Notes: generated by a model from the sequence alone, not told the origin. DNA of 64,000 bases from Salinibacterium sp. SWN167 (GCF_015864665.1 NZ_JADYWU010000001.1:1426001-1490000); one strand, 5' to 3'; shown: positions 9,876-19,319, numbered from the stretch's first letter. Translations and numbers: made by a program.

Positions 9876-9911
9876 GAACGAAGGCCACCTCAACCGAGGT
9901 GGCCTTCGTTC
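9876..9911. terminator. Strong hairpin terminator, probably bidirectional
   Basis: A perfect 16-bp stem, 9876-9891 pairing with 9896-9911, with the loop AACC. It sits between the esterase gene (plus) and tRNA-Gly (minus), so it can end both transcripts. The T-tracts are short on both sides. Confidence 0.75.
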
Positions 9912-9916
9912 TGTAG

Positions 9917-9990
9917 TGGAGGGGATACGGAGAATCGAACTCCGGTCATCAGTTTGGAAGACTGAGGCTTTACCATTAAGCTACATCCCC
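9917..9990 (-). tRNA. tRNA-Gly (anticodon TCC)
   Basis: On the minus strand the sequence folds as a tRNA: acceptor GGGGATG pairing with TATCCCC, D-arm GTAGCTTAATGGTAAAGC, anticodon loop CTTCCAA giving anticodon TCC, and T-arm CCGGAGTTCGATTCTCCG. The 3' CCA is encoded (9917-9919); without it the gene is 9920-9990. Confidence 0.95.
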
Positions 9991-10247
9991 ACTTGGCACC
10001 CGATCGTGCTGTGTACCGAGGATTACTGTACCCGAAACCTCGCAAAGTACGAAGTCGAGATCGCTGCCCGCGTAATCCGCCCCATATTTGCTGGGTTCTG
10101 GCCCGGTAAATGCTGTAAGCGCGGCCCGAAAAACATTGATCTTGGTATCTCGTCAACATTCGGTGCGCGCTCAGGCTAGACTTGCCGAGGTCAAATTTGT
10201 ACCGGCATTTCTACGTGATGCCATGGCCGTAAGACAGCACGGCGCCC

Positions 10248-10321
10248 CGGGGCGTAGCTCAGCTTGGTAGAGCGCTCGGTTTGGGACCGAGAGGTCGCAG
10301 GTTCGAATCCTGTCGCCCCGA
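10248..10321 (+). tRNA. tRNA-Pro (anticodon TGG)
   Basis: A standard 74-nt cloverleaf: acceptor CGGGGCG with CGCCCCG, anticodon stem CTCGG/CCGAG around loop TTTGGGA giving anticodon TGG, and T-arm GCAGGTTCGAATCCTGT. CCA is not encoded. It lies 35 bp upstream of tig. The 257 bp between the two divergent tRNAs hold their promoters; a TAGACT box at 10177-10182 is a possible -10 for this gene. Confidence 0.95.
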
Positions 10322-10356
10322 CGAAATACACCATCGAATTACAGGAGATCCACGAC

Positions 10357-11688
10357 GTGAAGACAACCGTTGAGAAACTGAGCCCGACCCGCGTCAAGCT
10401 CAACATCTCGGTCACCCCCGAAGAACTCAAGCCGAGCATCGATCACGCGTATGGCCACATCGCCTCGCAGATCAACATCCCCGGCTTCCGCAAGGGAAAG
10501 GTTCCGCCGCAGCTGGTTGACCAGCGTGTCGGTCGCGAAGAGATCCTGAACCACGCGGTCAGCGACGGACTTGACGGTTTCTACCGCCAGGCAGTCACCG
10601 AAGAAGAAATTCGCGTTCTCGGTCGCCCCGAGGCAGACATTGTCACGTGGCCCGAGGTCAAAGACTTCAGCGGAGACCTCGTTCTCGCTATTGAGGTAGA
10701 CGTTCGCCCCGAGTTCGACATGCCCGCCTACGACGAGCTCACCCTCACGGTTGAAGAAGTCAAGGTTTCGGCAGACGATGTCAAGGACGAGCTCGACACC
10801 TTGCGTGCCCGCTTCGGCACGCTCGTTACCGTCGAACGCCCCGCCACGAAGGGCGACTTCGCTCAGCTCGACCTCGTCGCCAAGATCGGCGAGACCGAGG
10901 TTGACTCCGCAACCAGCATTTCCTACGAGCTCGGCTCGGGTGAACTGATCGAAGGCATCGACGAGGCACTTGACTCGCTCAGCGCCGGCGAATCGACCAC
11001 CTTCGAGTCCGTACTGCTCGGTGGCGACCACGAGGGTGAAACCGCTGTAATCAGCGTTTCGCTCCTCACTGTCAAGGAGCGCGAGCTTCCTGAGGCAGAC
11101 GACGACTTCGCTCAGATGGCTAGCGAGTTCGACACCATCAAGGAACTCAAGGCAGACCTCAAGGAGCAGATCAAGCGCTCCAAGTCGTTCGGCCAGGGTG
11201 CAGAAGCTCGCGACCAGATCGTTGACGAACTGCTCAAGAGCGTTGAGATTCCCGTTCCCGAGAAGCTCGTCGAAGACGAAGTTCACCGTCACCTCGAGAA
11301 CGAGAACCGCCTCGAAGACGACGAGCACCGCGCCGAGGTCGTTATCGCAAGCGAGAAGACCTTCCGTTCGCAGATTCTGCTCGACTCCATTGTTGAGTCC
11401 GAAGAGATCAAGGTCAGCCAAGAAGAGCTCACCTCGTACCTCGTGCAGGGCGCACAGCAGTACGGCATGGAGCCCGGCGAGTTCATCCAGATCCTGGACA
11501 AGAACGGCCAGATCCCGGCCATGGTTGCTGAGGTCGCTCGCAGCAAGGCTCTCGCAGTCGTGCTCAGCAAGGCCAAGGTCGTTGACACCAAGGGCAAGGC
11601 GGTAGACGTTTCGGCATTCACGGCGATCGCTAACCCCGAAGCCGCTGAAGAAGTCGTTGTAGAAGACGACGCCAGCGACGAGTCCTAA
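10357..11688 (+). CDS. tig: Trigger factor, ribosome-bound chaperone and prolyl isomerase
   Basis: Chaperone of 443 residues that binds nascent chains at the ribosome exit tunnel. The N-terminal ribosome-binding domain has the signature [17 protein letters not shown] near residue 44; the middle FKBP-like peptidyl-prolyl isomerase domain spans about 150-240, and the C-terminal helical domain ends in an acidic tail ([13 protein letters not shown]). The start is GTG 10357, placed by AGGAG at 10343-10347; an in-frame ATG at 10264 lies inside tRNA-Pro and is rejected. tig commonly sits upstream of clpP1P2 in actinobacteria. Confidence 0.96.
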   Translation: MKTTVEKLSPTRVKLNISVTPEELKPSIDHAYGHIASQINIPGFRKGKVPPQLVDQRVGREEILNHAVSDGLDGFYRQAVTEEEIRVLGRPEADIVTWPEVKDFSGDLVLAIEVDVRPEFDMPAYDELTLTVEEVKVSADDVKDELDTLRARFGTLVTVERPATKGDFAQLDLVAKIGETEVDSATSISYELGSGELIEGIDEALDSLSAGESTTFESVLLGGDHEGETAVISVSLLTVKERELPEADDDFAQMASEFDTIKELKADLKEQIKRSKSFGQGAEARDQIVDELLKSVEIPVPEKLVEDEVHRHLENENRLEDDEHRAEVVIASEKTFRSQILLDSIVESEEIKVSQEELTSYLVQGAQQYGMEPGEFIQILDKNGQIPAMVAEVARSKALAVVLSKAKVVDTKGKAVDVSAFTAIANPEAAEEVVVEDDASDES

Positions 11689-11703
11689 ACCACTTCGCTT
11701 TAC

Positions 11704-11739
11704 CCTCACGGCCGACTAGTTATCTAGTTGGCCGTGAGG
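11704..11739 (+). terminator. Hairpin terminator of tig
   Basis: A 16-bp stem (11704-11719 with 11724-11739, one G-T wobble) and a 4-nt loop, starting 15 bp after the tig stop codon. Only a weak T-tract follows. Confidence 0.75.
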
Positions 11740-11760
11740 TCGTTAACGGGCTGTTTCGCT

Positions 11761-11805
11761 CGAGTTACCGAGTTACCGAGTTACCGAGTTACCGAGTTAC
11801 CGAGT
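11761..11805. repeat. 8-bp tandem repeat, five copies plus a partial
   Basis: CGAGTTAC is repeated five times without error at 11761-11800 and a sixth copy begins as CGAGT. The array overlaps the 3' end of the nucleoside hydrolase gene: that gene's TAA stop is read from inside the repeat (11797-11799). Such arrays change copy number by slippage. Confidence 0.9.
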
Positions 11806-12753
11806 GATCGTGTCGAGGAACAGCTTCGCGTAACGAGCACTATCGATGCCAAGTGCCACATCAATTCGGCGGAAAAGGGGATCTCCTGCTCCGGCCTGTT
11901 CGTGGCCAGCCGTGCGATGATCCACGACCGTTTGCCCGCGAGTGAGAGGATCAGCCAGGCTTACTCGCACCGGCAGGTTTGTGGTGCTGAGTCCATCCGG
12001 ATCGATCGCAGCACACACCGCGCCCGCATCGCCAATATCGCCGTGTCCATCACCGGCGACGCGCACCTCGCTGCCTTTTACCGTGACAATGTGCTGCAGA
12101 AGGCGCCCAGCGAGCTGCGTGCCGGGTTCGGAACTGGAGGCGAGCCGAACGATGTCCTCAGGCGGGATTGTCACGGCATAGAACACATCTAAGCCATACA
12201 TGGTGATGGGGGCGCCAGAGGTCAACACGATTTCGGCGGCCTCGGGATCGTGCCACGTATTGAACTCGGCAACCGCAGTGGCATTGCCGACGGAGGCTGA
12301 ACCTCCCATGAAGACGATTCGCTCCACGTTGTCTAATACTTCTGGGTACAGGCGCACGAGAAGTGCGATGTTGGTCATGGGGGCAAGCGGCACGAGCGTT
12401 ACCGGCGTCGGGCTCGCCAGAATTTCTCGACGCAGCAATTCGACGGCGTGCAGTGGCACCACAGTGCGCGACGACTCGGGCAGACCGATGTCACCAAGAC
12501 CGTCAGCTCCGTGCACGTGAGCGGCCGAATGAGCCTCCGAGAGCAACGGACGCTGAGCGCCAGCGGCAACCGGGATGTCGCCCGCCCCGGCAGCATCCAA
12601 GACTGTCAGAGTGTTGCGCACTACCTGCTCGAGACTCGCATTGCCAGCGACGCACGTGACAGCCCGCAGGTTGACTCCCGGATGCCGCACCGCCAACAGG
12701 AGCGCGAGCGCGTCATCAATGCCGGTGTCAACGTCGAGAATCATTTGCTGCAT
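11797..12753 (-). CDS. Nucleoside hydrolase (IunH/URH family) with altered catalytic loop
   Basis: Protein of 318 residues, of the family that cleaves N-glycosidic bonds of ribonucleosides to base and ribose. The calcium/ribose-binding motif DVDTGIDDA is intact (residues 7-15), as are MGG near 149 and EFNTWHDPEAA near 163. In the C-terminal motif where the family usually has His-Asp, this protein has Gly241-Asp242 (GDIGDAGAV), so the expected proton-donor His is absent; His237 lies four residues before. Activity or specificity may differ. It stands between tig and the TPR gene. Confidence 0.85.
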   Translation of the reverse strand: MQQMILDVDTGIDDALALLLAVRHPGVNLRAVTCVAGNASLEQVVRNTLTVLDAAGAGDIPVAAGAQRPLLSEAHSAAHVHGADGLGDIGLPESSRTVVPLHAVELLRREILASPTPVTLVPLAPMTNIALLVRLYPEVLDNVERIVFMGGSASVGNATAVAEFNTWHDPEAAEIVLTSGAPITMYGLDVFYAVTIPPEDIVRLASSSEPGTQLAGRLLQHIVTVKGSEVRVAGDGHGDIGDAGAVCAAIDPDGLSTTNLPVRVSLADPLTRGQTVVDHRTAGHEQAGAGDPLFRRIDVALGIDSARYAKLFLDTITR

Positions 12754-12848
12754 TCGGCAATGCTAATGGTCAGGGGGAGCCTGCCGACACCGAGGCGACT
12801 GAGGGGAGTGGGGCGCCATAGTGCTGCAGTGGCAAGCGGTGGGTGACG

Positions 12849-13337
12849 CTACTCGGCCACAAGCTCCGCTGCGTAGCCGCGCACCGAACGCTGATAAATC
12901 GGCAAATAGTTCGCCAACGCCATCAGCGCGACCGAGGCCCCCAGGGTGGGATCGCCGCGAGTGGTGAGGGCAAGGGCGAGAAATGCGGCGGTTGGACCTG
13001 TCCACTCATCGTCGGGATGCTCGTGCAACTGCTGCTCGAGCAAAGCAATCGACTCATCGACGCGATTGAGATTGCGCAGCGTGCTGGCCAACTGGATGAT
13101 CGCGCGTGGCCGCAGGGCGGCATCCAACCCATTGTTAAGAGCACTGCGGTATAGCGGCTCAGCCTCAGTCTCGCGGCCCGCATAGTCGCGCGCGCCGGCT
13201 GCCTCGAACAACGCTTCGGCGTCATCAGGGGCACGTTCAGCGACGAGCTCATCAATTGCGGCGACAACATCTCCCTCGGCCATTGTCGCGGCGTGGGCCC
13301 AAATATCTGCGATTCGATCGCGCCAAGTCTGCTCCAT
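12849..13337 (-). CDS. Tetratricopeptide-repeat protein
   Basis: Helical protein of 162 residues with TPR-like helix pairs, for example AEALFEAAGARDYAGRETEA and RPRAIIQLASTLRNLNRVDE with the small residues expected at helix contacts. No enzyme motif, signal peptide or membrane helix is visible, so it is probably a cytoplasmic protein-interaction module. It is divergent from clpP1, with their promoters in the shared 119 bp. Its partner is unknown. Confidence 0.75.
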   Translation of the reverse strand: MEQTWRDRIADIWAHAATMAEGDVVAAIDELVAERAPDDAEALFEAAGARDYAGRETEAEPLYRSALNNGLDAALRPRAIIQLASTLRNLNRVDESIALLEQQLHEHPDDEWTGPTAAFLALALTTRGDPTLGASVALMALANYLPIYQRSVRGYAAELVAE

Positions 13338-13372
13338 TTGGCGAGCCTACAAGCAGCCTCTGGCGACGCGGT

Positions 13373-13390
13373 ACTTTGCCTAGGGCGAAC
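13373..13390. promoter_or_regulatory. Candidate ClgR-binding site upstream of clpP1P2
   Basis: The 18-mer ACTTTGCCTAGGGCGAAC fits the ClgR consensus I recall for corynebacteria (WNNWCGCYNANRGCGWWS) at every fixed position except one (TGC for CGC). It lies 67 bp upstream of clpP1. ClgR is the known activator of clpP genes in several actinobacteria; the site here is an inference from motif match and position. Confidence 0.55.
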
Positions 13391-13456
13391 ACGCCAGAAT
13401 AGCGGCGCGTACTCGGATAGATTCGTATCACGCGATAACTGAAATGGAGCGCAACA

Positions 13457-14062
13457 ATGGCCCAACCGGCATTGGTCTCGAGCATCTTCGACCAACTCCT
13501 CAAGGACCGCATCATCTGGCTCGGCTCAGAGGTGCGCGACGCAAACGCGAACGAGATCTGCGCAAAGATCTTGCTGCTCGCCGCAGAGGATCCCAAGCGC
13601 GACATCTACCTTTACATCAACTCACCCGGTGGATCCATCACCGCGGGAATGGCGATCTACGACACGATGAAGTTCGTGCCGAACGACATCGTCACCGTCG
13701 GCATTGGCCTTGCCGCCTCGATGGGGCAGTTCCTGCTCTCCTCGGGCACCAAGGGCAAGCGCTACATCACCCCCAACGCGCGCGTGCTCCTGCACCAGCC
13801 GTCGGGTGGATTCGGTGGAACGTCTGCTGACATCCAGACTCAGGCTGGCGTCATCCTCGATATGAAGAAGCGCATGGCCGAGCTCACCGCCGAGCAGACA
13901 GGCAAGAGCGTCGAGCAGGTTCTCATCGACAACGACCGTGACAACTGGTTCACGGCCAAAGAAGCCCTCGAATATGGCTTCGTCGATCACCTCCGCGAAT
14001 TCGCCTCCGACGTAGTTGGCGGCGGCGGAACTGAAGACAACGCAACCGGCAAGAAGGACTAA
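13457..14062 (+). CDS. clpP1: ATP-dependent Clp protease proteolytic subunit ClpP1
   Basis: Serine peptidase subunit of 201 residues. The triad is visible: Ser88 in GLAASMGQ, His113 in VLLHQPSGG, and Asp162 in IDNDRDNW. Actinobacterial ClpP1 and ClpP2 assemble into one mixed tetradecamer that works with ClpX or ClpC ATPases on tagged and regulatory proteins. The ATG is preceded by GGAGCG. The stop is 2 bp before the clpP2 start, so the pair is translationally coupled. Confidence 0.96.
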   Translation: MAQPALVSSIFDQLLKDRIIWLGSEVRDANANEICAKILLLAAEDPKRDIYLYINSPGGSITAGMAIYDTMKFVPNDIVTVGIGLAASMGQFLLSSGTKGKRYITPNARVLLHQPSGGFGGTSADIQTQAGVILDMKKRMAELTAEQTGKSVEQVLIDNDRDNWFTAKEALEYGFVDHLREFASDVVGGGGTEDNATGKKD

Positions 14063-14064
14063 TT

Positions 14065-14739
14065 ATGGAGAACTTTAACCTCGGAGCACAGGCTCCCGCC
14101 GGCATTGGTCGTCCGGATGCTGACGCTCGCTACATCTTGCCGACGTTCGAAGAGCGCACGGCCTATGGCTACAAGCGCCAAGACCCTTACGCCAAGCTGT
14201 TCGAAGACCGCATCATCTTCTTGGGCGTGCAGATCGACGACGCATCCGCTGACGACGTGATGGCTCAGCTTCTCGTTCTCGAGAGCCAGGACCCTGACCG
14301 CGACATCGTGATGTACATCAACTCACCCGGTGGATCGTTCACCGCAATGACGGCGATCTACGACACGATGCAGTACATTCGTCCGCAGATTCAGACCGTT
14401 GTTCTCGGCCAGGCTGCATCAGCGGCTGCCGTGATCACCGCCGGTGGAACCAAGGGAAAGCGTTTGGCTCTGCCCAACGCTCGCATCCTCATCCACCAGC
14501 CCAGCGGTGGGTCGGAAGGCTCGAGCCAGGCATCGGACATCGAGATTCAGGCACGCGAGATTCTTCGCATGCGTGGCTGGCTCGAAGAGACGCTGTCGCA
14601 CCACTCGAACCGCACCCCAGAGCAGATCAACAAGGACATCGAGCGCGACAAGATCCTGAGCGCAGCTGAGGCAATGGAGTACGGTCTCATCGACCAAGTG
14701 CTCACGAGCCGCAAGACGCTGCCGGCGATCACGAGCTAG
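14065..14739 (+). CDS. clpP2: ATP-dependent Clp protease proteolytic subunit ClpP2
   Basis: Second ClpP subunit of 224 residues, with Ser119 in GQAASAAAV and His144 in ILIHQPSGG, and a longer N-terminus (first 35 residues) than ClpP1, as is usual for the ClpP2 partner. Its ATG lies 2 bp after the clpP1 stop. clpX, which usually comes next in many actinobacteria, is absent here and lies about 17.5 kb downstream. Confidence 0.96.
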   Translation: MENFNLGAQAPAGIGRPDADARYILPTFEERTAYGYKRQDPYAKLFEDRIIFLGVQIDDASADDVMAQLLVLESQDPDRDIVMYINSPGGSFTAMTAIYDTMQYIRPQIQTVVLGQAASAAAVITAGGTKGKRLALPNARILIHQPSGGSEGSSQASDIEIQAREILRMRGWLEETLSHHSNRTPEQINKDIERDKILSAAEAMEYGLIDQVLTSRKTLPAITS

Positions 14740-14757
14740 CACTCGCTTTCACGTAAC

Positions 14758-14790
14758 TGAGGCGGTCACCCCGATGGGGTGACCGCCTCA
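14758..14790. terminator. Strong hairpin between clpP2 and ureD (convergent terminator)
   Basis: A perfect 15-bp stem, 14758-14772 with 14776-14790, with the loop GAT. It lies 19 bp after the clpP2 stop and 6 bp after the ureD stop on the other strand, so it can end both the clpP transcript and the long minus-strand urease unit. Confidence 0.8.
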
Positions 14791-14795
14791 ACTCG

Positions 14796-15518
14796 TTACG
14801 CCAAGGCCCATTCTTGCCATACGGCGTCGAGCGGCGAGAGGTGGGTCTCTCTCCCCAGCCATCGCGCCAGACCACCCGGTTGTTCGAAATTGAGTACGAC
14901 CGCACCACGGTCGGCGGACGACGCAGGTGCCCGAGCCCCCGCGAGTAAAACAGTATCCATCACCCGTTCGGTACCAAGGTGACCCCAGATCGGTGAGCCT
15001 CCGTCAAAGTCCTGCTGCTCGACCAACACAGGGACAGATTTGGATGAGACACAGGTGCGGGTGACGACCCGGCCGCCGCTTTCCCCTTCGCGCCCTAAGA
15101 CGAGCGTTTCCCGGATCAGAGCGACAGCGCCGTCGTCCAAAGTGACGTCGAGAACTCGCTCGACGTGTGCGCCATCGGCGATGACGAACGGGAGCGTAGC
15201 CCACGACAGTTGCGCTCCAGCCTGCAGTCGGATCTGAATTCTCATGGAGGCGGACTGCCCCTCACCGTCGTATGCAACCATTCCGCCAATATCCTCGAGC
15301 GCGAGGCGGCAACCGGCACCGACCGTGATTTCGATGTTGATCGAGTCGCCGCCGAGTAACAGCGCGCCCCCGGCGACGAGCGCGACATCCGCCGACTGGT
15401 CCGTGCATGAGATGAGTCGCGGTATGAGTATTCCTGCCCTCAACTCCACGCGCGCGTTCCCGGACGCGTTCGCGTTTACCGAGACTCGCGTGACTCGCGA
15501 CGCGGCGTTGGACTGCAT
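14796..15518 (-). CDS. ureD: Urease accessory protein UreD
   Basis: Protein of 240 residues, the scaffold that binds apo-urease together with UreF and UreG during nickel-centre assembly. Family features seen are the central strand region LRAGILIPRLISC, GGALLLGGDSINIEITVGAGCRLALEDIGGMVAY (described here by its GGD and GAGC parts) and a LIRETLVLGREGESGGR segment. It is the last gene of the ureABCFGD set, 9 bp after ureG. Conservation is looser than for the structural subunits, as is normal for UreD. Confidence 0.88.
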   Translation of the reverse strand: MQSNAASRVTRVSVNANASGNARVELRAGILIPRLISCTDQSADVALVAGGALLLGGDSINIEITVGAGCRLALEDIGGMVAYDGEGQSASMRIQIRLQAGAQLSWATLPFVIADGAHVERVLDVTLDDGAVALIRETLVLGREGESGGRVVTRTCVSSKSVPVLVEQQDFDGGSPIWGHLGTERVMDTVLLAGARAPASSADRGAVVLNFEQPGGLARWLGRETHLSPLDAVWQEWALA

Positions 15519-15527
15519 ACGTGCGCC

Positions 15528-16295
15528 TTATGCTCTCACTGGGTGGTCGTGGTCGTGGTCGTGGTCGTGCTCTGAACTGGGACTGTGGGTGTGAACCACA
15601 GCTTGGCCGCCCTCATCGAGGTGACTATGCGGCGCCATCGGACCGGGGTCTTGGGGGCTGTGGGTTCCGGAGCGATAGGCGGCGAGCATTTCGAGCACCC
15701 ATAGCCGTAGCTGGGCAATCGAATTGTCATCCGTTCGCGACAGGGCAACAACAGGCCGACCTTCGCGCGCGTGAGTCGCGTCTGAGACCATCGTCTCCAC
15801 ATCAACGCCGACGTAGGGGGCGAGGTCTGTCTTGTTCACCACGAGTAGATCGGCGCGGGAGATGCCCGGGCCACCCTTGCGCGCGACGTCGCCGCCGCCG
15901 GCGACATCAAGCACGAAAATTTGCGCGTCGACGAGCGCAGGAGAGAACGTCGCGGTTAAGTTGTCACCGCCGGACTCGATGATGACGATGTCGAGGGGAG
16001 CGAAGTCGGCTTCAAGGTCTTCGGCAGCCAGCAGGTTCGCCGTCACGTCATCACGGATCGCTGTGTGTGGGCACGCGCCCGTCTCCACTGCGCGGATCCG
16101 TTCGGGATCCAGCACTCCAGCGGACCGTAGGAAGCGCGCATCCTCATCCGTGTAGATGTCGTTGGTGATGACACCGAGTCGCAGTTCCTCACCCAGAGAA
16201 CGACACAGAAGTGCGATGAGCGACGACTTTCCGGTTCCCACGGGACCGGCTATTCCCAGGCGTAGAGCGCGGGAGGGGGCGTTGTTTTCAAGCAC
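15528..16295 (-). CDS. ureG: Urease accessory GTPase UreG with C-terminal His-rich tail
   Basis: SIMIBI-class GTPase of 255 residues that drives nickel delivery to urease. The P-loop GPVGTGKSS is at residues 17-25; [13 protein letters not shown] carries the family's Cys-Pro-His nickel-binding motif, followed by ESGGDNL and the guanine-specificity motif NKTD. Beyond the normal end there is a tail with several His residues finishing in four His-Asp pairs, likely to bind nickel. No ureE is present, and this tail may take over part of its nickel-storage role (inference). The start overlaps the end of ureF by 8 bp. Confidence 0.95.
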   Translation of the reverse strand: MLENNAPSRALRLGIAGPVGTGKSSLIALLCRSLGEELRLGVITNDIYTDEDARFLRSAGVLDPERIRAVETGACPHTAIRDDVTANLLAAEDLEADFAPLDIVIIESGGDNLTATFSPALVDAQIFVLDVAGGGDVARKGGPGISRADLLVVNKTDLAPYVGVDVETMVSDATHAREGRPVVALSRTDDNSIAQLRLWVLEMLAAYRSGTHSPQDPGPMAPHSHLDEGGQAVVHTHSPSSEHDHDHDHDHPVRA

Positions 16296-16962
16296 GGAAC
16301 AACCTCTTCTTCATAACAGCGTGGGCCTCGGCCCACCCTTCGGCTTGCGGAGCGCCCAAGGCGGGGATCGCCTCAGGCGTGGTGATGAGCGAAAGCTGGT
16401 CGATAAACGGTTCGGCTGCCTCGCAGGCATTGAGCACCCATGTGACCACTGTGGCGGGGTCGATCGGGTCGAGCTTCAGCACAGCGGATGCCGCATTCTG
16501 AACCTCTTCGTAGACGACAAGACGAACCAGGTCGGCTGGCTTCATCTGGGTAGTTGCCGCGATCGCCCCGAGAACCACAGCCCGGGGCGGTTGCTTCAGC
16601 TGAGCGCAGAACGCAATCGACGCGCTGTGCGGCCACACGGTGCGGCCAATCCTTGTGTAGCCGCGTCCGAGGAGTCTGGACGCGTCGCGCAACGCCGGGC
16701 TCGGGGTTCTCGCCGCCCAGGCTGCGATTAGTGCGTCGATCTCCGACGGCGAGGCTTCGCTGATGAACTGATGCCGTGCCACCACCGCCGTTCCGGCTTC
16801 GACGAGTGTGGTCGACCGTGTTTTGCCGGCGAGGAACGAGGGGATGTCGTCTCGCTGAAGCCCGCCAAGCAAAGCAGGCTCCATTCCCGCCGAGTGAGTG
16901 TGCCCGCCGGTGGGCAGGCGCGCATCAGCGAGGAGCATCGCAAGCGTCCCCGAGTCGACCAT
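16288..16962 (-). CDS. ureF: Urease accessory protein UreF
   Basis: All-helical accessory protein of 224 residues that gates GTP hydrolysis by UreG within the UreDFG complex. It has the N-terminal [18 protein letters not shown] motif typical of UreF, and the downstream helices read through to [24 protein letters not shown]. Its ATG shares one base with the ureC stop (TAATG), indicating translational coupling. Confidence 0.93.
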   Translation of the reverse strand: MVDSGTLAMLLADARLPTGGHTHSAGMEPALLGGLQRDDIPSFLAGKTRSTTLVEAGTAVVARHQFISEASPSEIDALIAAWAARTPSPALRDASRLLGRGYTRIGRTVWPHSASIAFCAQLKQPPRAVVLGAIAATTQMKPADLVRLVVYEEVQNAASAVLKLDPIDPATVVTWVLNACEAAEPFIDQLSLITTPEAIPALGAPQAEGWAEAHAVMKKRLFRA

Positions 16963-18665
16963 TAGAACATCGTGTAGAGCTGAGCGAGAGGCAGAGTATC
17001 GACGGGAGCAGGCACGACAAGTTCGTCATCGATAGAAATCGCGAAGGTGTCTGGACGAATATCGATCTTCGGGAGCGTGTCATTGTTCTTCAGATCATGC
17101 TTGGTCACTTCCCGAGTGGACTGCACGGCGACAACGGTGCGCCCGAGGCCCATTCGTTCCTCAAAGCCGTCATCAATCGCAGCCTGCGCGAGGAACGAGA
17201 GTGAGAGCCGGTCTCCAATGGCATCCGCGAATGACGGTCGCATGAGCACCGGTTGCGGGGTGGGGATAGAGGCGTTGGGATCGCCGAGAGCGCCCCACGC
17301 TAAGCCGCCTCCCTTGATGACAACTTCGGGCCTAATGCCGAAGTATCGCGGATCCCACAGCACCAAGTCGGCCAGCTTGCCCGGCTCAATGCTCCCTACT
17401 TCTTTATCGATTCCGTGACCGATGGCGGGGTTGATTGTGTATTTAGCGATGTAGCGCCGTGCGCGCTCGTTGTCGGCCGGGTGCGCGGCGCCCAATGACC
17501 CACGCCGTGCCTTCATGACGTGGGCAACCTGCCACGTGCGGGAAACAACTTCACCGATTCGCCCCATTGCTTGGGAGTCAGACGACGTGATCGACAGTGC
17601 TCCGATGTCGTGGAGGATGTCTTCTGCCGCGATCGTTGTGGCACGGATTCTGGACTCCGCGAAAGCGAGATCCTCCGGAACCGACGCGTTCAAGTGATGG
17701 CACACCATCAGCATGTCGAGGTGTTCCGCCACAGTATTCGTGGTGTGGGGGAGCGTCGGGTTCGTTGATCCGGGGATGACATTGGGCAGAGAGGCGATCG
17801 ACAAAATGTCCGGGGCGTGACCACCGCCAGCACCTTCAACATGAAAAGCATGGATGCCACGCCCGGCGATCGCATCGATCGTGGACTGAACATAGCCCGC
17901 TTCGTTGAGGGAATCGGAGTGCAGCGCGACCTGAAGACCGAAGGTATCGGCCGCCTCCAGAGCCGCATTGATCGCTGCAGGCGTTGCGCCCCAATCCTCA
18001 TGAATCTTGAAACCACCAGCCCCGGCAAGGGCCTGTTCCTTGAGCGCCTCGGCTGAGACGGTGTTGCCTTTGCCCAATAGGAGCAAGTTGACTGGCAATC
18101 GATCCATTGCACGGTGCATGGTCTCGAGGTGCCACGCCCCCGGCGTGACAGTGGTTGCCTTTGATCCCTCGGACGGGCCCGTGCCACCGCCGACCACAGT
18201 GGTGATTCCGGTGGCGAGCGCTTCATGAATCTGAGAAGGGGAGATGAGGTGAACATGCGAATCAATACCGCCGGCGGTAAGGATGCGACCTTCTCCCGAG
18301 ATCACGTCGGTCGACGGACCGATCACGAGAAGGGGATGGACACCGTCGGCGATGTCAGGATTTCCTGCACGACCAAGCGCGACGATCCGTCCATTCCTGA
18401 TGCCGACATCCGCCCGCTGAATACCCCACCAGTCGAGCACGATGGCATTTGTGATCACGGTGTCTAGCGCACCCTCTGCACGAGTGCGCATGCCTTGAGC
18501 CATCGACTCACGAATCGATTTGCCGCCGCCGAATACCGCTTCTTCTCCGCCAACGGTCAGGTCTCGCTCGATTTCGATCCAGAGGTCGGTGTCGCCGAGG
18601 CGTATCTGGTCACCCGCAGTGGGACCATAGATTGCTGCGTAGCGCTGTCGGTCAATGGATACCAT
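16962..18665 (-). CDS. ureC: Urease alpha subunit (catalytic)
   Basis: Catalytic subunit of 567 residues, normal length, which hydrolyses urea to ammonia and carbamate with a di-nickel centre. Every metal ligand expected is present: His137 and His139 (SHVHL), carbamylated Lys220 ([10 protein letters not shown]), His249, His275 and Asp363, plus the flap cysteine Cys322 in MVCHHLN. Start ATG 18665 has AAGGAGC upstream and gives the normal [19 protein letters not shown] beginning; it overlaps ureB by 14 bp. An in-frame longer reading back to 18905 lies inside ureB and is rejected. Confidence 0.97.
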   Translation of the reverse strand: MVSIDRQRYAAIYGPTAGDQIRLGDTDLWIEIERDLTVGGEEAVFGGGKSIRESMAQGMRTRAEGALDTVITNAIVLDWWGIQRADVGIRNGRIVALGRAGNPDIADGVHPLLVIGPSTDVISGEGRILTAGGIDSHVHLISPSQIHEALATGITTVVGGGTGPSEGSKATTVTPGAWHLETMHRAMDRLPVNLLLLGKGNTVSAEALKEQALAGAGGFKIHEDWGATPAAINAALEAADTFGLQVALHSDSLNEAGYVQSTIDAIAGRGIHAFHVEGAGGGHAPDILSIASLPNVIPGSTNPTLPHTTNTVAEHLDMLMVCHHLNASVPEDLAFAESRIRATTIAAEDILHDIGALSITSSDSQAMGRIGEVVSRTWQVAHVMKARRGSLGAAHPADNERARRYIAKYTINPAIGHGIDKEVGSIEPGKLADLVLWDPRYFGIRPEVVIKGGGLAWGALGDPNASIPTPQPVLMRPSFADAIGDRLSLSFLAQAAIDDGFEERMGLGRTVVAVQSTREVTKHDLKNNDTLPKIDIRPDTFAISIDDELVVPAPVDTLPLAQLYTMF

Positions 18666-19002
18666 CGAGTTGCTCCTTGCCTGCATGCGAAATCTGGAGG
18701 CCGGGAATACGCCTCGCTCCTTGAATTGCCACCGCGTCGAGCTCTCGGGACGCGCCTGGTTCGAATCGTTGCGATGTGCCCGAGGGGATATCGAGCCGAA
18801 AGCCGTAGGCTGCGTCGCGGTCGAAGTGGAGGGCAGCATTGGCATCCGGCAGATGGAGATGAGATCCGATCTGGATTGGGCGATCGCCAGAATTGAGAAA
18901 GACAACGCGAATACGTTCCGCGTCCGTGCGGTCGGCGTTCAGCTCGATGCTTCCTGGGCGGACTCTAAAGGCGCCTGGCCCCTCGGAGCTTGCACTAGCC
19001 AT
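18652..19002 (-). CDS. ureB: Urease beta subunit
   Basis: Structural subunit of 116 residues with the family motifs [22 protein letters not shown] and [24 protein letters not shown]. It packs with UreA and UreC into the urease trimer-of-trimers. It is separate from ureA, the arrangement usual in most bacteria. The gene starts 14 bp after the ureA stop. Confidence 0.96.
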   Translation of the reverse strand: MASASSEGPGAFRVRPGSIELNADRTDAERIRVVFLNSGDRPIQIGSHLHLPDANAALHFDRDAAYGFRLDIPSGTSQRFEPGASRELDAVAIQGARRIPGLQISHAGKEQLDGIH

Positions 19003-19016
19003 GATTTATCTCCCTC

Positions 19017-19319
19017 TTACTGGATGGGGTGATGCAAGGTGACGAGCTTGCGACCGTCGGGAAAAGTTGCTTCGACTTGAACGTCGCGGATCATGTCGGC
19101 GACACCGGGCATCACTTGGGCGCGCGTGAGCACCTCCCGGCCTTCGTCCATGAGGTCGGCGACGAGCGCGCCGTCGCGGGCGCGTTCGATTACCCAGCTA
19201 CTGAGCAACGCAATGCTCTCCGGGTAATTAAGGATGACCCCGCGGTCGAGTCGCTCCCGAGCGACCATCGCCGCAACGCTGAGCAATAGTTTTTCGGTAT
19301 CGGCAGGTGTGAGATGCAT
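19017..19319 (-). CDS. ureA: Urease gamma subunit
   Basis: Structural subunit of 100 residues, exactly the family length, starting [13 protein letters not shown] and including [28 protein letters not shown] described by its LMDEGR core. Start ATG 19319 shares a base with the stop of the nickel transporter gene (TGATG), so the transporter and urease are translationally coupled. The frame is open back to 19703, but that part is a shadow of the transporter gene. Confidence 0.96.
   Translation of the reverse strand: MHLTPADTEKLLLSVAAMVARERLDRGVILNYPESIALLSSWVIERARDGALVADLMDEGREVLTRAQVMPGVADMIRDVQVEATFPDGRKLVTLHHPIQ

Noticed and set aside
10339-11709. 456-residue minus-strand open frame
   Set aside because: It is wholly antisense to tig and is explained by the biased third codon positions of that gene.
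11761-11805. Possible CRISPR array
   Set aside because: The 8-bp units are directly joined with no spacers, so this is a simple tandem repeat.
18666-18905. 80-residue N-terminal extension of UreC
   Set aside because: It lies within ureB in another frame; the family start and a good ribosome site are at 18665.
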